From assembly GCF_900104955.1 (NCBI RefSeq), contig NZ_FNSI01000001.1, positions 1,274,001 to 1,338,000 of the forward strand: a stretch of 64,000 nucleotides of DNA, given 5' to 3'. This stretch comes from Beijerinckia sp. 28-YEA-48 (lineage in GTDB: Bacteria; Pseudomonadota; Alphaproteobacteria; Rhizobiales; Beijerinckiaceae). The first letter of the stretch is position 1, and the number at the start of each line of letters is the position of its first letter. The position numbers were made by a program, and so were the translations under genes. The notes beneath the pieces are model-generated. The model was not told where the DNA came from. It did not search any database and saw nothing but the letters and a program-made list of their open reading frames with translations. Below are positions 18,448 to 27,801 of this stretch, one piece after another.

Positions 18448-21400
18448 TCGCCCGCCTGATTGCCTGGTCGACGCGCAATCTAATTCTTGTCCTGGTCGGC
18501 GCGGCATTCGCGGTAGCGGCTGGGCTTTACGCGCTGAGAACTCTACCGCTCGATGCCATTCCCGATCTCTCCGATGTTCAGGTGATCGTCTATACGGACT
18601 TTCCCGGCCAGGCGCCGCAGGTGGTCGAAGATCAGGTAACTTATCCGCTGACCACTTCGATGTTGACGGTGCCGAAGGCGCGGGTTGTGCGTGGCTTCTC
18701 TTTCTTCGGCGTTTCCTTCGTCTATGTGATTTTCGAGGAGGGCGTCGATCCGTATTGGGCCCGCTCGCGGGTGCTTGAATATCTCAATGCCGCCGCGCCT
18801 CGGCTTCCGTCAGGCATCGTGCCGACGCTCGGTCCGGATGCGACGGGCGTCGGCTGGGTCTATCAATATGCGGTCATCGCGAAAGAGATGACCTTGGCTG
18901 AATTGCGGTCCCTGCAAGACTGGGTGGTGCGTTTCGCTTTGTCGCGCGCCGAAGGCGTGGCGGAAGTAACGAGCGTGGGTGGGTTCGTCAAACAATATGC
19001 GATCGTCGTCGACCCCATTCGTCTGCGAGCGCAGGGTCTTTCACTGGTAGCGCTGCGCGAAGCGGTGCGCACAAGCAATCAGGATGTCGGGGGCCGCACG
19101 ATTGAGCTGTCCGAGTTCGAATTCATGGTGCGCGGCCGTGGTTATCTGAAATCCGTTGCCGATATCGAGAATATCGTTTTGAAGAGCGAAGCTGGCGTTC
19201 CGCTGCGGCTTCGTGACGTGGCGCGTGTGGAGATGGCTCCCGACGAGCGCCGCGGTATTACCGAGCTGAACGGCGAAGGGGAGGTGGCAAGCGGCATCGT
19301 GCTGCAGCGGTATGGCGCCAATGCGCTGAGTGTGATCGGGCATGTCAAGGCACGCGTGGCCGAGATCGCGCCGAGCCTGCCGGCGGGCGCAGAGATCGTG
19401 CCGGTCTATGACCGCTCGCAGCTCATAGAGCGGGCGATCGATACGTTGAAGAGAACATTGCTGGAAGAGAGTGCGATCGTCGCTCTGGTGTGCGTCGTTT
19501 TTCTACTGCATCTGCGCAGCGCGCTGGTAGCGATCCTGATGCTGCCGGTTGGCATTCTGATGGCCTTCGCGGCGATGCGGGCGCTCGGGATCGGTTCCAA
19601 CATCATGAGTCTCGGTGGCATCGCCATCGCCATCGGCGCGATGATCGATGCCGCCATCGTGATGATTGAAAATGCCCATAAACATTTGGAACGCGCACCG
19701 CCAGACAAATCGCGCGTTGCGATCCTGGTCGAAGCGGCGAGCGAGGTCGGGCCGGCTTTGTTCTTCAGCCTGCTGGTCATCACGGTATCCTTCTTGCCGA
19801 TCTTCACTTTGGAGGCGGAGGAAGGGCGATTGTTCGGCCCGCTTGCCTATACCAAGACCTTCGCCATGGCGGCGGCGGCGTTGCTGTCCGTGACGCTGGT
19901 GCCGGCGCTGATGGTTGTTTTTATTCGCGGCAAGATCGTCGCCGAGCACCGCAATCCAATCAACCGAGTGTTGATCGCACTCTATCGCCCACTCATTCGC
20001 ACCGTGCTTCGTGCCAAAGTGCTGACCATCGTCGTGGCGCTGATGGCGCTTGGGGCTAGTGTCTGGCCAGCGCGCCAACTCGGCTCTGAATTCATGCCGA
20101 CCTTGGACGAGGGCACGCTGATGTATATGCCGACCACTTTGCCTGGTCTCTCAGTGACCAAAGCGGCCGAATTGCTCCAGACACAGAACCAGATCATCCG
20201 TTCCTTTCCCGAGGTTGTCTCAGTGTACGGCAAAGCGGGGCGCGCCCAGACAGCCACCGATCCGGCCCCGATGGAGATGTTCGAGACCATCATCAATCTG
20301 AAGCCCCGGGCCGAATGGCGCGCCGGCCTGACGCTCGATGCTCTCAAGGCCGAGATGGATCAGGCCTTGCAATTCCCCGGCGTTACCAATGCGTGGACGC
20401 AGCCGATCCGCGCCCGCATCGATATGCTGGCTACGGGCATTCGCACGCCGGTCGGTGTCAAACTGTTTGGCACTGACCTTGGCCAGATGGAGGCGATTTC
20501 GCGCCAGATCGAAAGTGCTTTGAAGAAGGTGCCCGGCACGAGCAGCGCCTATGCCGAGCGCTTCATCGGCGGCTATTTCCTCGATATCGTGCCAGATCGC
20601 ATCGCGTTGGGTCGCTACGGTCTGTCGATCGCCGATGTGCAAGGTGCGATCAGCATGGCTTTGGGCGGCGAGACCGTGACAACGATGGTCGAAGGCCGTG
20701 AACGTTATGGTGTGAGCATCCGCTATCCGCGCGACCTGCGTTCCGATCCGCAAGCGATTGCGCGAGACGTTCACGTCGCGATTGCATCGGGCGGGTCGAT
20801 TCCTCTGGGAGAGGTCGCCTCCATCGAGCGCCGACGGGGTGCGACATCCATTAGAACCGAGAATGGGGAGCTGGTGATCTACCTTTTTGTCGACATCGCC
20901 GGCCGCGACCTCGGCGGCTATGTCCAGGCGGCGCAGGAAGCGGTCGCACAGGCGGTGAAGCTGCCGCCGGGTTACCGCATCGCCTGGAGCGGCCAATACG
21001 AATATCTCGAACGGGCGGAGGCACGATTGAAATTGGTGGTGCCGCTGACCTTGGCGATCATTTTCCTGCTGCTCTATTTGAATTTCGGCCGTCTGACCGA
21101 AACATTCATCGTTCTGCTGTCGCTGCCTTTCGCCTTGGTCGGTGGCGTTTGGTTCCTTTGGTGGCTGGATTTCAACATGTCGATTGCCGTTGCCGTAGGC
21201 TTCATCGCTCTTGCCGGCGTCGCCGCTGAAACCGGCGTGATCATGCTGATCTATCTCGATCATGCGTTGAAGGAGGTGCGAAACCGCTGTGCTGTAGAGG
21301 GGCGGGCCTTCACGCAGGCCGACCTGCACGAGGCCATCATGATCGGTGCGGTCGAGCGTGTCAGGCCCAAGGTGATGACGGTTATTGCCATCATCGCCGG

Positions 21401-21584
21401 CCTGCTGCCTATTTTGTGGAATACCGGCACGGGATCGGAGGTGATGCAGCGCATTGCCGTGCCGATGATCGGCGGCATGATTTCCTCAACCGCGCTGACG
21501 TTGATTGTCATCCCGGCCATATACGGATTGGTCAAGAGTTGGCGGTTGGCACCTTCATCAGATTGCTCGACTACGGGCTGTTGA
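18444..21584 (+). CDS. cusA: CusA-like heavy-metal efflux RND pump
   Basis: A 1046-residue inner-membrane RND transporter using the proton gradient to export metal ions. The N-terminus IARLIAWSTRNLILVLVGAAF, then DLSDVQVIVYTDFPGQAPQVVEDQVTYPLT, and the TM4 segment GGIAIAIGAMIDAAIVMIENAHKHLE (about residues 390-415) match the CusA/SilA branch rather than CzcA. Translation starts at a GTG overlapping the adaptor stop (GTGA). The C-terminus overlaps tail-to-tail by 14 bp with the convergent cfa gene. Monovalent copper or silver export is likely from family and context; individual methionine ligands were not aligned. Confidence 0.92.
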   Translation: MIARLIAWSTRNLILVLVGAAFAVAAGLYALRTLPLDAIPDLSDVQVIVYTDFPGQAPQVVEDQVTYPLTTSMLTVPKARVVRGFSFFGVSFVYVIFEEGVDPYWARSRVLEYLNAAAPRLPSGIVPTLGPDATGVGWVYQYAVIAKEMTLAELRSLQDWVVRFALSRAEGVAEVTSVGGFVKQYAIVVDPIRLRAQGLSLVALREAVRTSNQDVGGRTIELSEFEFMVRGRGYLKSVADIENIVLKSEAGVPLRLRDVARVEMAPDERRGITELNGEGEVASGIVLQRYGANALSVIGHVKARVAEIAPSLPAGAEIVPVYDRSQLIERAIDTLKRTLLEESAIVALVCVVFLLHLRSALVAILMLPVGILMAFAAMRALGIGSNIMSLGGIAIAIGAMIDAAIVMIENAHKHLERAPPDKSRVAILVEAASEVGPALFFSLLVITVSFLPIFTLEAEEGRLFGPLAYTKTFAMAAAALLSVTLVPALMVVFIRGKIVAEHRNPINRVLIALYRPLIRTVLRAKVLTIVVALMALGASVWPARQLGSEFMPTLDEGTLMYMPTTLPGLSVTKAAELLQTQNQIIRSFPEVVSVYGKAGRAQTATDPAPMEMFETIINLKPRAEWRAGLTLDALKAEMDQALQFPGVTNAWTQPIRARIDMLATGIRTPVGVKLFGTDLGQMEAISRQIESALKKVPGTSSAYAERFIGGYFLDIVPDRIALGRYGLSIADVQGAISMALGGETVTTMVEGRERYGVSIRYPRDLRSDPQAIARDVHVAIASGGSIPLGEVASIERRRGATSIRTENGELVIYLFVDIAGRDLGGYVQAAQEAVAQAVKLPPGYRIAWSGQYEYLERAEARLKLVVPLTLAIIFLLLYLNFGRLTETFIVLLSLPFALVGGVWFLWWLDFNMSIAVAVGFIALAGVAAETGVIMLIYLDHALKEVRNRCAVEGRAFTQADLHEAIMIGAVERVRPKVMTVIAIIAGLLPILWNTGTGSEVMQRIAVPMIGGMISSTALTLIVIPAIYGLVKSWRLAPSSDCSTTGC

Positions 21585-22824
21585 CCGACGCGGGCGCGCG
21601 CGAGGGAATAGCCGGCCGGCTGGCAGAGAATTGGTCGATATAGCCGCGTGTCAGCGGCACGACATCGTTACGATGGGTGAGCTGAATCTGGAACACCATC
21701 AGCTCTTGCCAGCGGAAGGCAGCTTCCGAGGAGGCGAGGTAGAATTCCCACATCCGGCAGAAGCGTTCGTCGTAGATTTCCTTGGCGCGGTCGCGATGCG
21801 CCTGGAACCGTTCCTGCCAGGCCTTCAGCGTCTCGGCATAATGGAAGCGCAGGATCTCGATGTCATTGACCATCAGCCCGGCCTTCTCGATCGCCGGCAA
21901 GACTTCGGACATCGAGGGAATATAGCCGCCCGGGAAGATATATTTGCGAATGAAAGCGCCAGTGGCGATGGGCGGCCCGTTGCGGCCGATCGAGTGCAGC
22001 ACCATGACGCCGTCCTTCTTCAAGAGCTTCGCGCATTGCTCGAAGAAGGTGTGGAAGTGGTTGACGCCAACATGTTCGAACATGCCGACCGAAACGATGC
22101 GATCGAAAGGCTCGGTCAGGTCGCGATAGTCTGTAAGCTCGAAGCGGACGTGCTTGTCGACGCCGGCGACACGTGCCCGCTCCACCGCCACCGCATGCTG
22201 CTCCGTCGACAAGGTGATGCCGAGCACATCGGCCTCGCAATGCCGCGCCAGATGCAAGCCGAGGCCACCCCAGCCTGAACCGATATCGAGGACGCGCTGG
22301 CCAGGCTTGATCAGGAGCTTTGCCGCGATATGGCGCTTCTTGGCGAGCTGGGCTTCTTCCAGCGTCATGTCGGGGCGCTCGAAATAGGCGCAGGAATATT
22401 GCATGTCCTCGTCGAGGAACAATTTGTACAGTTCGCCGGAGAGATCGTAGTGCCGGTGCACGTTCTCCTTCGCCCGGACGGCCGTGTTGATCTGCTGCAA
22501 GCGTTTGAAAAGATTCCGCGTTCCCTCGATGATGCGGGTCAACACGTTGCCGTGGATGCTGAGGCCGATGTTGTTGTAGACGACCGACAGCAGCCGCAGC
22601 ACGTCGCCTTCAAGGAAGTCGACCTCGCCGCTCATATAGGACTCAGGGAAGGCGAGCATGGGGTCGCGGGTGATCGCCCATTCGGCGCGGCTGTTGTGAA
22701 TGACAATATGCGCGGGTGGACCGCTGCCATCGCCAAATCGGTTCACCTTGCCCTCGGGATCGGTGACGAGAAGGTTTCCGTTGCGTATCACGCGTTCAAG
22801 GGTGCGCTGCAATAGAGTGTTCAT
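21571..22824 (-). CDS. cfa: Cyclopropane-fatty-acyl-phospholipid synthase
   Basis: A 417-residue SAM-dependent enzyme that adds a methylene bridge to unsaturated acyl chains of membrane phospholipids. Landmarks: HYDLSGELYKLFLDEDMQYSCAYF (125-148) and the SAM-binding loop VLDIGSGWGGLGLHLA (178-193), then SVGMFEHVGVNHF. An alternative ATG lies four codons upstream (22836). The gene stands alone, converging on the RND pump gene. Such enzymes respond to acid and membrane stress; no promoter signal was identified here. Confidence 0.95.
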   Translation of the reverse strand: MNTLLQRTLERVIRNGNLLVTDPEGKVNRFGDGSGPPAHIVIHNSRAEWAITRDPMLAFPESYMSGEVDFLEGDVLRLLSVVYNNIGLSIHGNVLTRIIEGTRNLFKRLQQINTAVRAKENVHRHYDLSGELYKLFLDEDMQYSCAYFERPDMTLEEAQLAKKRHIAAKLLIKPGQRVLDIGSGWGGLGLHLARHCEADVLGITLSTEQHAVAVERARVAGVDKHVRFELTDYRDLTEPFDRIVSVGMFEHVGVNHFHTFFEQCAKLLKKDGVMVLHSIGRNGPPIATGAFIRKYIFPGGYIPSMSEVLPAIEKAGLMVNDIEILRFHYAETLKAWQERFQAHRDRAKEIYDERFCRMWEFYLASSEAAFRWQELMVFQIQLTHRNDVVPLTRGYIDQFSASRPAIPSRAPASVNSP

Positions 22825-22962
22825 GGCAACAACCATTGTTGTCGGCAGTACCGCCTATTGGGTCCGATGAACTTAATTAACGCCAGTTTTCTTTCAAGGG
22901 CTAGACCTTGGGTTGTGGGGCAGGCCCGCCGTCCCGTCATAGCTGCCGCGATTGAGTAGCAC

Positions 22963-24177
22963 TTAAGTTGCAGCGGGCTTCCCGGTGGATTTGCACAGAT
23001 CGGCGATGCAGGGCGAAACGAACAGATTGCCACGCCAGGCGCCAGCGACCGTGCGTGCCGTGACCAGGGTCCACATCGTGGCCAGGACCGCGGTGAGCAG
23101 GGTGCCGGCGATGCCGAAGAAAGTCAGATTCAAGGTGGTGCCGAGTTTGAAGGTCGTGACGGCATAAACGCCGATGGGAAAGGTGTAGCCCCACCAGCCG
23201 AGATTGAACGGAATGCCCGAGCGCAGATAGCGCAGCGTGATCATGGTGGCGAGCAAGAGCCACCACAGGCCAAAGCCCCAGAGCGCGAGGCCGGCAACGG
23301 TGCCGATGCCCTGGGCCACCTGGCCGGCGGTGGCCATGCCGTGGGCGGCGAAAATTGTCGGGGCATCCGTGCCCAGCACCAGAAGGCCGAGCGCGCCGGT
23401 GCCAATCGGGCCGAGCGCCAGCCAGCTTGAGGCGGCCATGCTCTCGTGCGGCAGTTTGTGCAGGGCCATGCGCAGCATCAGGATGACGAGAATGGAGAAG
23501 GCGGCGGGCACGGAATAGGCCCACAGCACATAGCTGGTGACGAGCGTGGCATATTGGGCCGCAGGATCGGCCAGGTGCGGCGCCAGCAAACCGCCGCTGA
23601 CGGCGGCGACTTCCGCCGCGACCACCGGCAGGAGCCAGATGGCCGTCATCTGATCGATGCGATGCTCCTGGCGCGTGAACATGAGATAGGGGATCAGCAC
23701 GCCGCAGAGGATCGAGAGGGCGCTGTCGATCCACCACAGGGTTTGCGCGATGGTGATCGCAGCCGCGCCGAAGCGAGGAATGCCGAAAACGAGAAAGCCG
23801 TTGATGATGGTGGCAAGGCCCATCGGGATCGTGCCGATAAACATCGAAACCGAGTTATGGCCGAAGATGCGTTTGGCTTCGTGGCCAAACAGCAACCAGC
23901 GAGCCCCATAAAGGGTGCTGAAAAGCAGGAAGAGCACGATATTGGCAAGCCATAGCGCTTCGCCCAGGCCCTCCAGCGACGGGCCGATGCCGGGCACCTG
24001 CGGCAGCGCCAGGGCGAGGATGCCGGTGCCCATGGTGGCGGCAAACCAGTTGGGCGTGAACTGACGGATCACCTCGCGCGGATGGTCGAGTGCGGCGAGC
24101 GGGCTCAAGCCGTTGAGAACCTTTTGAACGCCAGCGGGGGCATGTCGAGAGAATTGACGAGGGAATTGAAACGTCAT
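22963..24177 (-). CDS. TehA/SLAC1-type (TDT family) membrane exporter
   Basis: A 404-residue protein with about ten transmembrane helices. NWFAATMGTGILALALPQVPG and the repeated aromatic/glycine helices (LWWIDSALSILCGVLIPYLMF; FGLWWLLLATMITLRYL) are typical of the TehA/Mae1/SSU1/SLAC1 family, which move tellurite, dicarboxylates, sulfite or anions. The frame remains open upstream but that part is inside the LysR gene; the ATG at 24177 overlaps the LysR stop as ATGA. Tight coupling to a LysR regulator suggests substrate-induced expression. Sulfite export is one attractive possibility, not proven. Confidence 0.85.
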   Translation of the reverse strand: MTFQFPRQFSRHAPAGVQKVLNGLSPLAALDHPREVIRQFTPNWFAATMGTGILALALPQVPGIGPSLEGLGEALWLANIVLFLLFSTLYGARWLLFGHEAKRIFGHNSVSMFIGTIPMGLATIINGFLVFGIPRFGAAAITIAQTLWWIDSALSILCGVLIPYLMFTRQEHRIDQMTAIWLLPVVAAEVAAVSGGLLAPHLADPAAQYATLVTSYVLWAYSVPAAFSILVILMLRMALHKLPHESMAASSWLALGPIGTGALGLLVLGTDAPTIFAAHGMATAGQVAQGIGTVAGLALWGFGLWWLLLATMITLRYLRSGIPFNLGWWGYTFPIGVYAVTTFKLGTTLNLTFFGIAGTLLTAVLATMWTLVTARTVAGAWRGNLFVSPCIADLCKSTGKPAAT

Positions 24178-25052
24178 CTTCCGTTCTCCGTGATGAGGTC
24201 GAGCAGGGCCTTGGCGGCGCGGCTGCTGTAACGCTCCTTGTGGCGCAGGCCGAAGAACGGCCGGCGCGGCAGATCGAGTTTGAGTTCGGCCAGCATACCA
24301 GCGCGCACCGCCCGCAAAACGACGAGTGACGACAGCGCGGCAATGCCGGCGCCGGCTTCCACGGCACTGCGTACCGCTTCGTTGGACGGCAGGGTCAGGG
24401 CGATATCGAGCGTCGCGGGGTCGAGGCCACGGGCGCGCAACACGTCCTCGAAGGTCGAGCGTGTGCCGGATCCTTGTTCGCGCATGATCCAGCGCGCGCT
24501 TTGCAGCCAGGCCTTGTCGATGGCGGGCGGGGCGGTGCCTGGCGCCGCGACCAAGGTCATCTGGTCTTGAGCCACTTCCCAACTGATGAGGGCCGGATCG
24601 TCGATCTGTCCTTCAACGAAGCCAAGTTCGGCGGCGCCATCGTGGACGCGCTCGGCCGCGCCACCGGTGTTGGCGATGGCGAGATCGACCGCCACGTCGG
24701 GATAGCGCTGTCGGAACGCCGCGAGATGGCGGGGCAGCCAGTAGCCGGTGATGGTCTGGCTGGCGACGAGTTTGAGCGTGCCGCGCTTCAATCCGCCGAA
24801 TTCGGCGAGCGTCAGCTCGGCGCTGGCGGCGCGGCCGAGGACGGCGCGCGCTTCCTCGAGAAACTGACGCCCCGGCTCGGTCAGTTCGATGCGGCGGCCG
24901 ACCCGGTGGAACAGGGCGACGCCGTGCTGGGTTTCCAGGGTGGCGATCGCGGCGCTGGCGGCGGATTGGGTGACGTTCAGCGCTTGGGCGGCCTTGGTCA
25001 TATGTTCGCGCTCGGCGACGGCCACGAAAATCCGCAGTTGTTCAAGAGTCAT
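24174..25052 (-). CDS. LysR-family regulator of the TehA-like exporter
   Basis: A 292-residue LysR regulator: N-terminal HTH (LRIFVAVAEREHMTKAAQALNVTQSAASAAIATLE) and a C-terminal effector-binding domain (LKLVASQTITGYWLPRHLAAFRQRYPDV). The HTH pattern resembles the YeiE/CysB-like branch. It is translationally coupled to the exporter gene downstream. A perfect TAATCA-N11-TGATTA operator lies 31 bp upstream of the start, so the two-gene unit is probably autoregulated. Confidence 0.92.
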   Translation of the reverse strand: MTLEQLRIFVAVAEREHMTKAAQALNVTQSAASAAIATLETQHGVALFHRVGRRIELTEPGRQFLEEARAVLGRAASAELTLAEFGGLKRGTLKLVASQTITGYWLPRHLAAFRQRYPDVAVDLAIANTGGAAERVHDGAAELGFVEGQIDDPALISWEVAQDQMTLVAAPGTAPPAIDKAWLQSARWIMREQGSGTRSTFEDVLRARGLDPATLDIALTLPSNEAVRSAVEAGAGIAALSSLVVLRAVRAGMLAELKLDLPRRPFFGLRHKERYSSRAAKALLDLITENGR

Positions 25053-25082
25053 ATCGGTCTCCGCCGTCTTGATGCGCCGATC

Positions 25083-25105
25083 TAATCAATCTGTCTAACT
25101 GATTA
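25083..25105. promoter_or_regulatory. LysR box upstream of the LysR-exporter unit
   Basis: TAATCA and TGATTA are perfect 6-bp inverted arms separated by 11 bp, which matches the T-N11-A rule for LysR binding sites. An AT-rich promoter-like stretch follows (25100-25137). Confidence 0.65.
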
Positions 25106-25237
25106 TTATAATCATAATGATCTATTTTTACGATTAATTGTCGGCGCCGGAAGGAGGTGCCTGATGGATGGGTGAGCCGCTCTCTCGGGCGTGCTAAGCC
25201 TGTGCTAGGTTTCTGTACCAACCGAAGGAGACGACCG

Positions 25238-25669
25238 ATGGCACGGCTGAGACATTTTGCGATCAGCGTGAAGGACCTGGAGGCGTCGGCGCGCTTCTAT
25301 TCGCAGGTTTTCGACCTCAAGGAGGTGGGCCGCGAGAGCAACGAGATTGGCTCGGGGGTGTATCTCAGCGATGGCGTGATCAACCTGGCGCTGCTCAGTT
25401 TCAACGGTGAGCGTGGCTCCGGCCTCAAGGACGCGAAGAGCTTCGCAGGCCCGCATCATTTCGGCTTTCAGGTCGACGATCTCGCCGATGCGCAGCGCCG
25501 TATTGAGGCCGCCGGCGGCACGTTCTTCTTCGATTTAGGCGAGGAGCAGAAGGGCAACTTTGAACGTAAGTTCAAAGATCCCGATGGCGTCATCTTCGAC
25601 ATCTCCAAGAATGGCTGGGTCGGGACAGACGGCTTTTCTTTCGCACACGCGGAAGCGGAGAAGGATTGA
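25238..25669 (+). CDS. VOC-family (glyoxalase/dioxygenase fold) protein
   Basis: A 143-residue protein with one vicinal-oxygen-chelate module pair: RHFAISVKDLEASARFYSQVFDLKEVG at the start and HHFGFQVDDLADAQRRIEAAGG plus FKDPDGVIFDIS later. Candidate metal ligands are the early His and the HHFG His. The ATG at 25238 has AAGGAG upstream; the longer open frame before it lacks support. It converges with the marR gene (3 bp between stop codons). Function could be glyoxalase, extradiol dioxygenase or antibiotic-binding. Confidence 0.88.
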   Translation: MARLRHFAISVKDLEASARFYSQVFDLKEVGRESNEIGSGVYLSDGVINLALLSFNGERGSGLKDAKSFAGPHHFGFQVDDLADAQRRIEAAGGTFFFDLGEEQKGNFERKFKDPDGVIFDISKNGWVGTDGFSFAHAEAEKD

Positions 25670-25672
25670 CGG

Positions 25673-26149
25673 CTAGCCGCGGGCAGCTTTTGCCGGCTTC
25701 CGCGGCTGCATGCCTTGGGACATGTTGTTGCGGAAACGCTGCAACAAGGACCTGAGCTGCTGGCGCTCCTGGTCGGTGAAGTCCGACATGGAGGTGTTTG
25801 TCACCACTGAAATCTCGGGGATGACGAGAGCGTGGAGGCTGCGGCCGCTGTCGGTGAGTGTCACCAGAACCTTGCGTGCGTCCTTTTCATCGACCGAACG
25901 TTGAATATAGCCGGCTTGTTCGAGTTGTCTTAGCGCCACGACAGTCGTCGAGCCGGTGACGCCGATGCGATCGGCGAGTTGCCGTTGCGTGACACCGTCT
26001 TTTTCCCAAAGTGAGCGCAGGAACGGAAACACGCCCACCGAAATGCCGTGTAGCATCAGGGTCTGATTGTAGTGTTTCGTAAGCGAACGCGCCGCGTCCC
26101 ACATCAGGAAGCCAATCGCGTCTTCAAGCTTTTCATGCGGTGGTTGCAT
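25673..26149 (-). CDS. MarR-family transcriptional regulator
   Basis: A 158-residue winged-helix regulator. HTH: TQRQLADRIGVTGSTTVVALRQLEQAGYIQRSVDEKDARKVLVTLTDSGR, including the wing with D-x-R. Flanking helices for dimerisation are present. It probably represses nearby or its own expression in response to small phenolic-type ligands. The adjacent convergent VOC gene could be a target only if a promoter is shared elsewhere; this is weak. No clear palindrome was found in the region before the start (26150-26336). Confidence 0.92.
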   Translation of the reverse strand: MQPPHEKLEDAIGFLMWDAARSLTKHYNQTLMLHGISVGVFPFLRSLWEKDGVTQRQLADRIGVTGSTTVVALRQLEQAGYIQRSVDEKDARKVLVTLTDSGRSLHALVIPEISVVTNTSMSDFTDQERQQLRSLLQRFRNNMSQGMQPRKPAKAARG

Positions 26150-26336
26150 TGGGTCCTTGCCGGTTGTCTGCCTGTCCGACGAACGGCATTACACCATTTC
26201 GTTAGACCATGAATCGATACCGTTTGACAAAACAGAAGCGCCTCCTGACGATCTGGCGCGCAAGACGGTCCAGTCGTTCGCTTAACGTCTGGCCTCCTAA
26301 TTGATTGGCGCGATCTGGCCTGAGCGGAGATGAGGT

Positions 26337-26942
26337 TTGAGCGAAGCGGCGAACGACAGCGAGATGCCGAAGCGACGCCGCAGGGAGGCTGTGAAGTCAT
26401 TCCTGAGCGGCGATCGCACGCCGATGTGGTTTTCTCTCTTCGTCCTGCTGCTTGGCGGGGGCGGAACCTACTTTCTGGCACCGCGCGTCAATGCTCAATT
26501 CGAGGAGCAGAAGATCAAATCCGATTTCGTCATCAAGAACTACGGCGACCTGCGCACGAAAATGGAAGAGTTCCAGGGGCTCTATGCCGTCGTGACGCAA
26601 AAGCTCGTGGCTGGGGAGGACGTTCGCGCCGATGTCTTCAAACTGCAAGAATTGAACGCACGGATCAGTGCGCAGAATCTTTCGCTGCTGCCCATGTTCA
26701 GCACCGAATCCGGCCCCAAAGCGGCTTCAGAGTTGAACGCCGCCTTGAACGGTATGATCCAGGTGATCTTCGCCAATGCCGGGAAGAAGATCGAGAGCGA
26801 AGCGGAGGTCGCTGCCTACCAGGCCCAGGTGGCGGAGGCGATGCAGAAAATGGTTTCGCCCTTGCTCGAACTCTATGTGCGCATCGGCGACGTCGGCCGG
26901 TTGCGGCCGATCGAAAAGAACCAGCAGCTGGCCAAGCCCTGA
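26337..26942 (+). CDS. Membrane-anchored hypothetical protein
   Basis: A 201-residue protein not recognised. A basic N-terminus (PKRRRREAVKSF) is followed by a single transmembrane helix around residues 30-48 (MWFSLFVLLLGGGGTYFL), then a helical extracytoplasmic domain rich in Glu, Gln and Lys. The most likely start is TTG at 26337, with GGAG seven bases upstream; an ATG nine codons later is an alternative. It precedes the two-component system by about 170 bp in the same direction, but no functional link is visible. Confidence 0.75.
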   Translation: MSEAANDSEMPKRRRREAVKSFLSGDRTPMWFSLFVLLLGGGGTYFLAPRVNAQFEEQKIKSDFVIKNYGDLRTKMEEFQGLYAVVTQKLVAGEDVRADVFKLQELNARISAQNLSLLPMFSTESGPKAASELNAALNGMIQVIFANAGKKIESEAEVAAYQAQVAEAMQKMVSPLLELYVRIGDVGRLRPIEKNQQLAKP

Positions 26943-27114
26943 AGCAGTCTCGGCCAACGCGGTGTTTGCCAATTCGGTGCTTGTTTGTCTCGGTGGGGTA
27001 TTGGCCACCCGTTAACCGTCCCTTTGGGCGGCCCACGAGCCTTTGCAAAGGCGCCGTTGGAACGGCGCGGCCGGTGGCATAGAGTGGCCGAGAGACTCAT
27101 GGGGGACGGACGAC

Positions 27115-27801
27115 GTGGCCGGTTTGCGCATTCTGCTGGTCGAGGACAATGTTGAACTCGCCGCCTTGGTCATGTCTGGCCTGCGGTCGGCCGGGTTTCT
27201 GGCTGACCACATGGGCACGGCCGCCGATGGCCGCCATGCCCTGCGGCTTAGTCAATATTCGCTGCTTATCCTCGATCTCGGCCTGCCCGACGCGGATGGG
27301 CTGACCCTGTTACGGGAAATCCGCCAGGCGAACGATGCGGTACCGGTGCTGGTGCTGACGGCCCGGTCCGGCGTCTCCGACCGGGTCGAGGGGCTACGGG
27401 CGGGCGCCGATGACTACCTTGCCAAGCCCTTCGCCTTCGAGGAATTACTGGCCCGGATCGAGGCTCTGCAGCGCCGGCCGCGCCAGCTCGCGGACACGAT
27501 GCTGTTTATCGCCAACCTGAAACTGGATGTTCCCAACCGCCAGGCCTTTGTCGATCAGCTGCCGATCACCCTCAATTCCCGTGAAATCTCGGTGCTTGAG
27601 CTGCTGCTGCGGCGCAAGGGCAGGGTGGTGCCGAAACAGGTCTTCGAAGACCAGCTGTTCGGCCTGTCGGGCGATGGCTCGCCCAATGCGGTCGAGGTCT
27701 ATGTCTATCGGCTGCGCAAGCAGCTCGGCGATCATGGCGCCTCGGTGAAAGTGCATACGGTGCGCGGGGTGGGCTATCTCATCTCCGAGGCCACGGGGTG
27801 A
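27115..27801 (+). CDS. OmpR/PhoB-family response regulator
   Basis: A 228-residue response regulator. Receiver domain: acidic pair E10-D11, phospho-acceptor D54 (LILDLGLPDADG), T in VLTARSG and K in DDYLAKPF. C-terminal winged helix: LNSREISVLELLLRRKGRVVPKQ and NAVEVYVYRLRKQL with the final VRGVGYLI. Starts at a GTG (27115) after GGGGGA; the open frame extends upstream without a plausible domain. It is coupled to the kinase gene (TGATG overlap). Its candidate DNA sites are the four direct repeats at 29203-29240 in front of the RND genes. Confidence 0.94.
   Translation: MAGLRILLVEDNVELAALVMSGLRSAGFLADHMGTAADGRHALRLSQYSLLILDLGLPDADGLTLLREIRQANDAVPVLVLTARSGVSDRVEGLRAGADDYLAKPFAFEELLARIEALQRRPRQLADTMLFIANLKLDVPNRQAFVDQLPITLNSREISVLELLLRRKGRVVPKQVFEDQLFGLSGDGSPNAVEVYVYRLRKQLGDHGASVKVHTVRGVGYLISEATG

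Noticed and set aside
17476..18507. Minus-strand frame of 343 codons
   Set aside because: Antisense to the CusB-like adaptor; the plus-strand gene has intact domains.
24178..24582. Upstream extension of the TehA-like frame
   Set aside because: It lies in the LysR coding region in another frame; the ATG at 24177 with ATGA overlap is the natural start.
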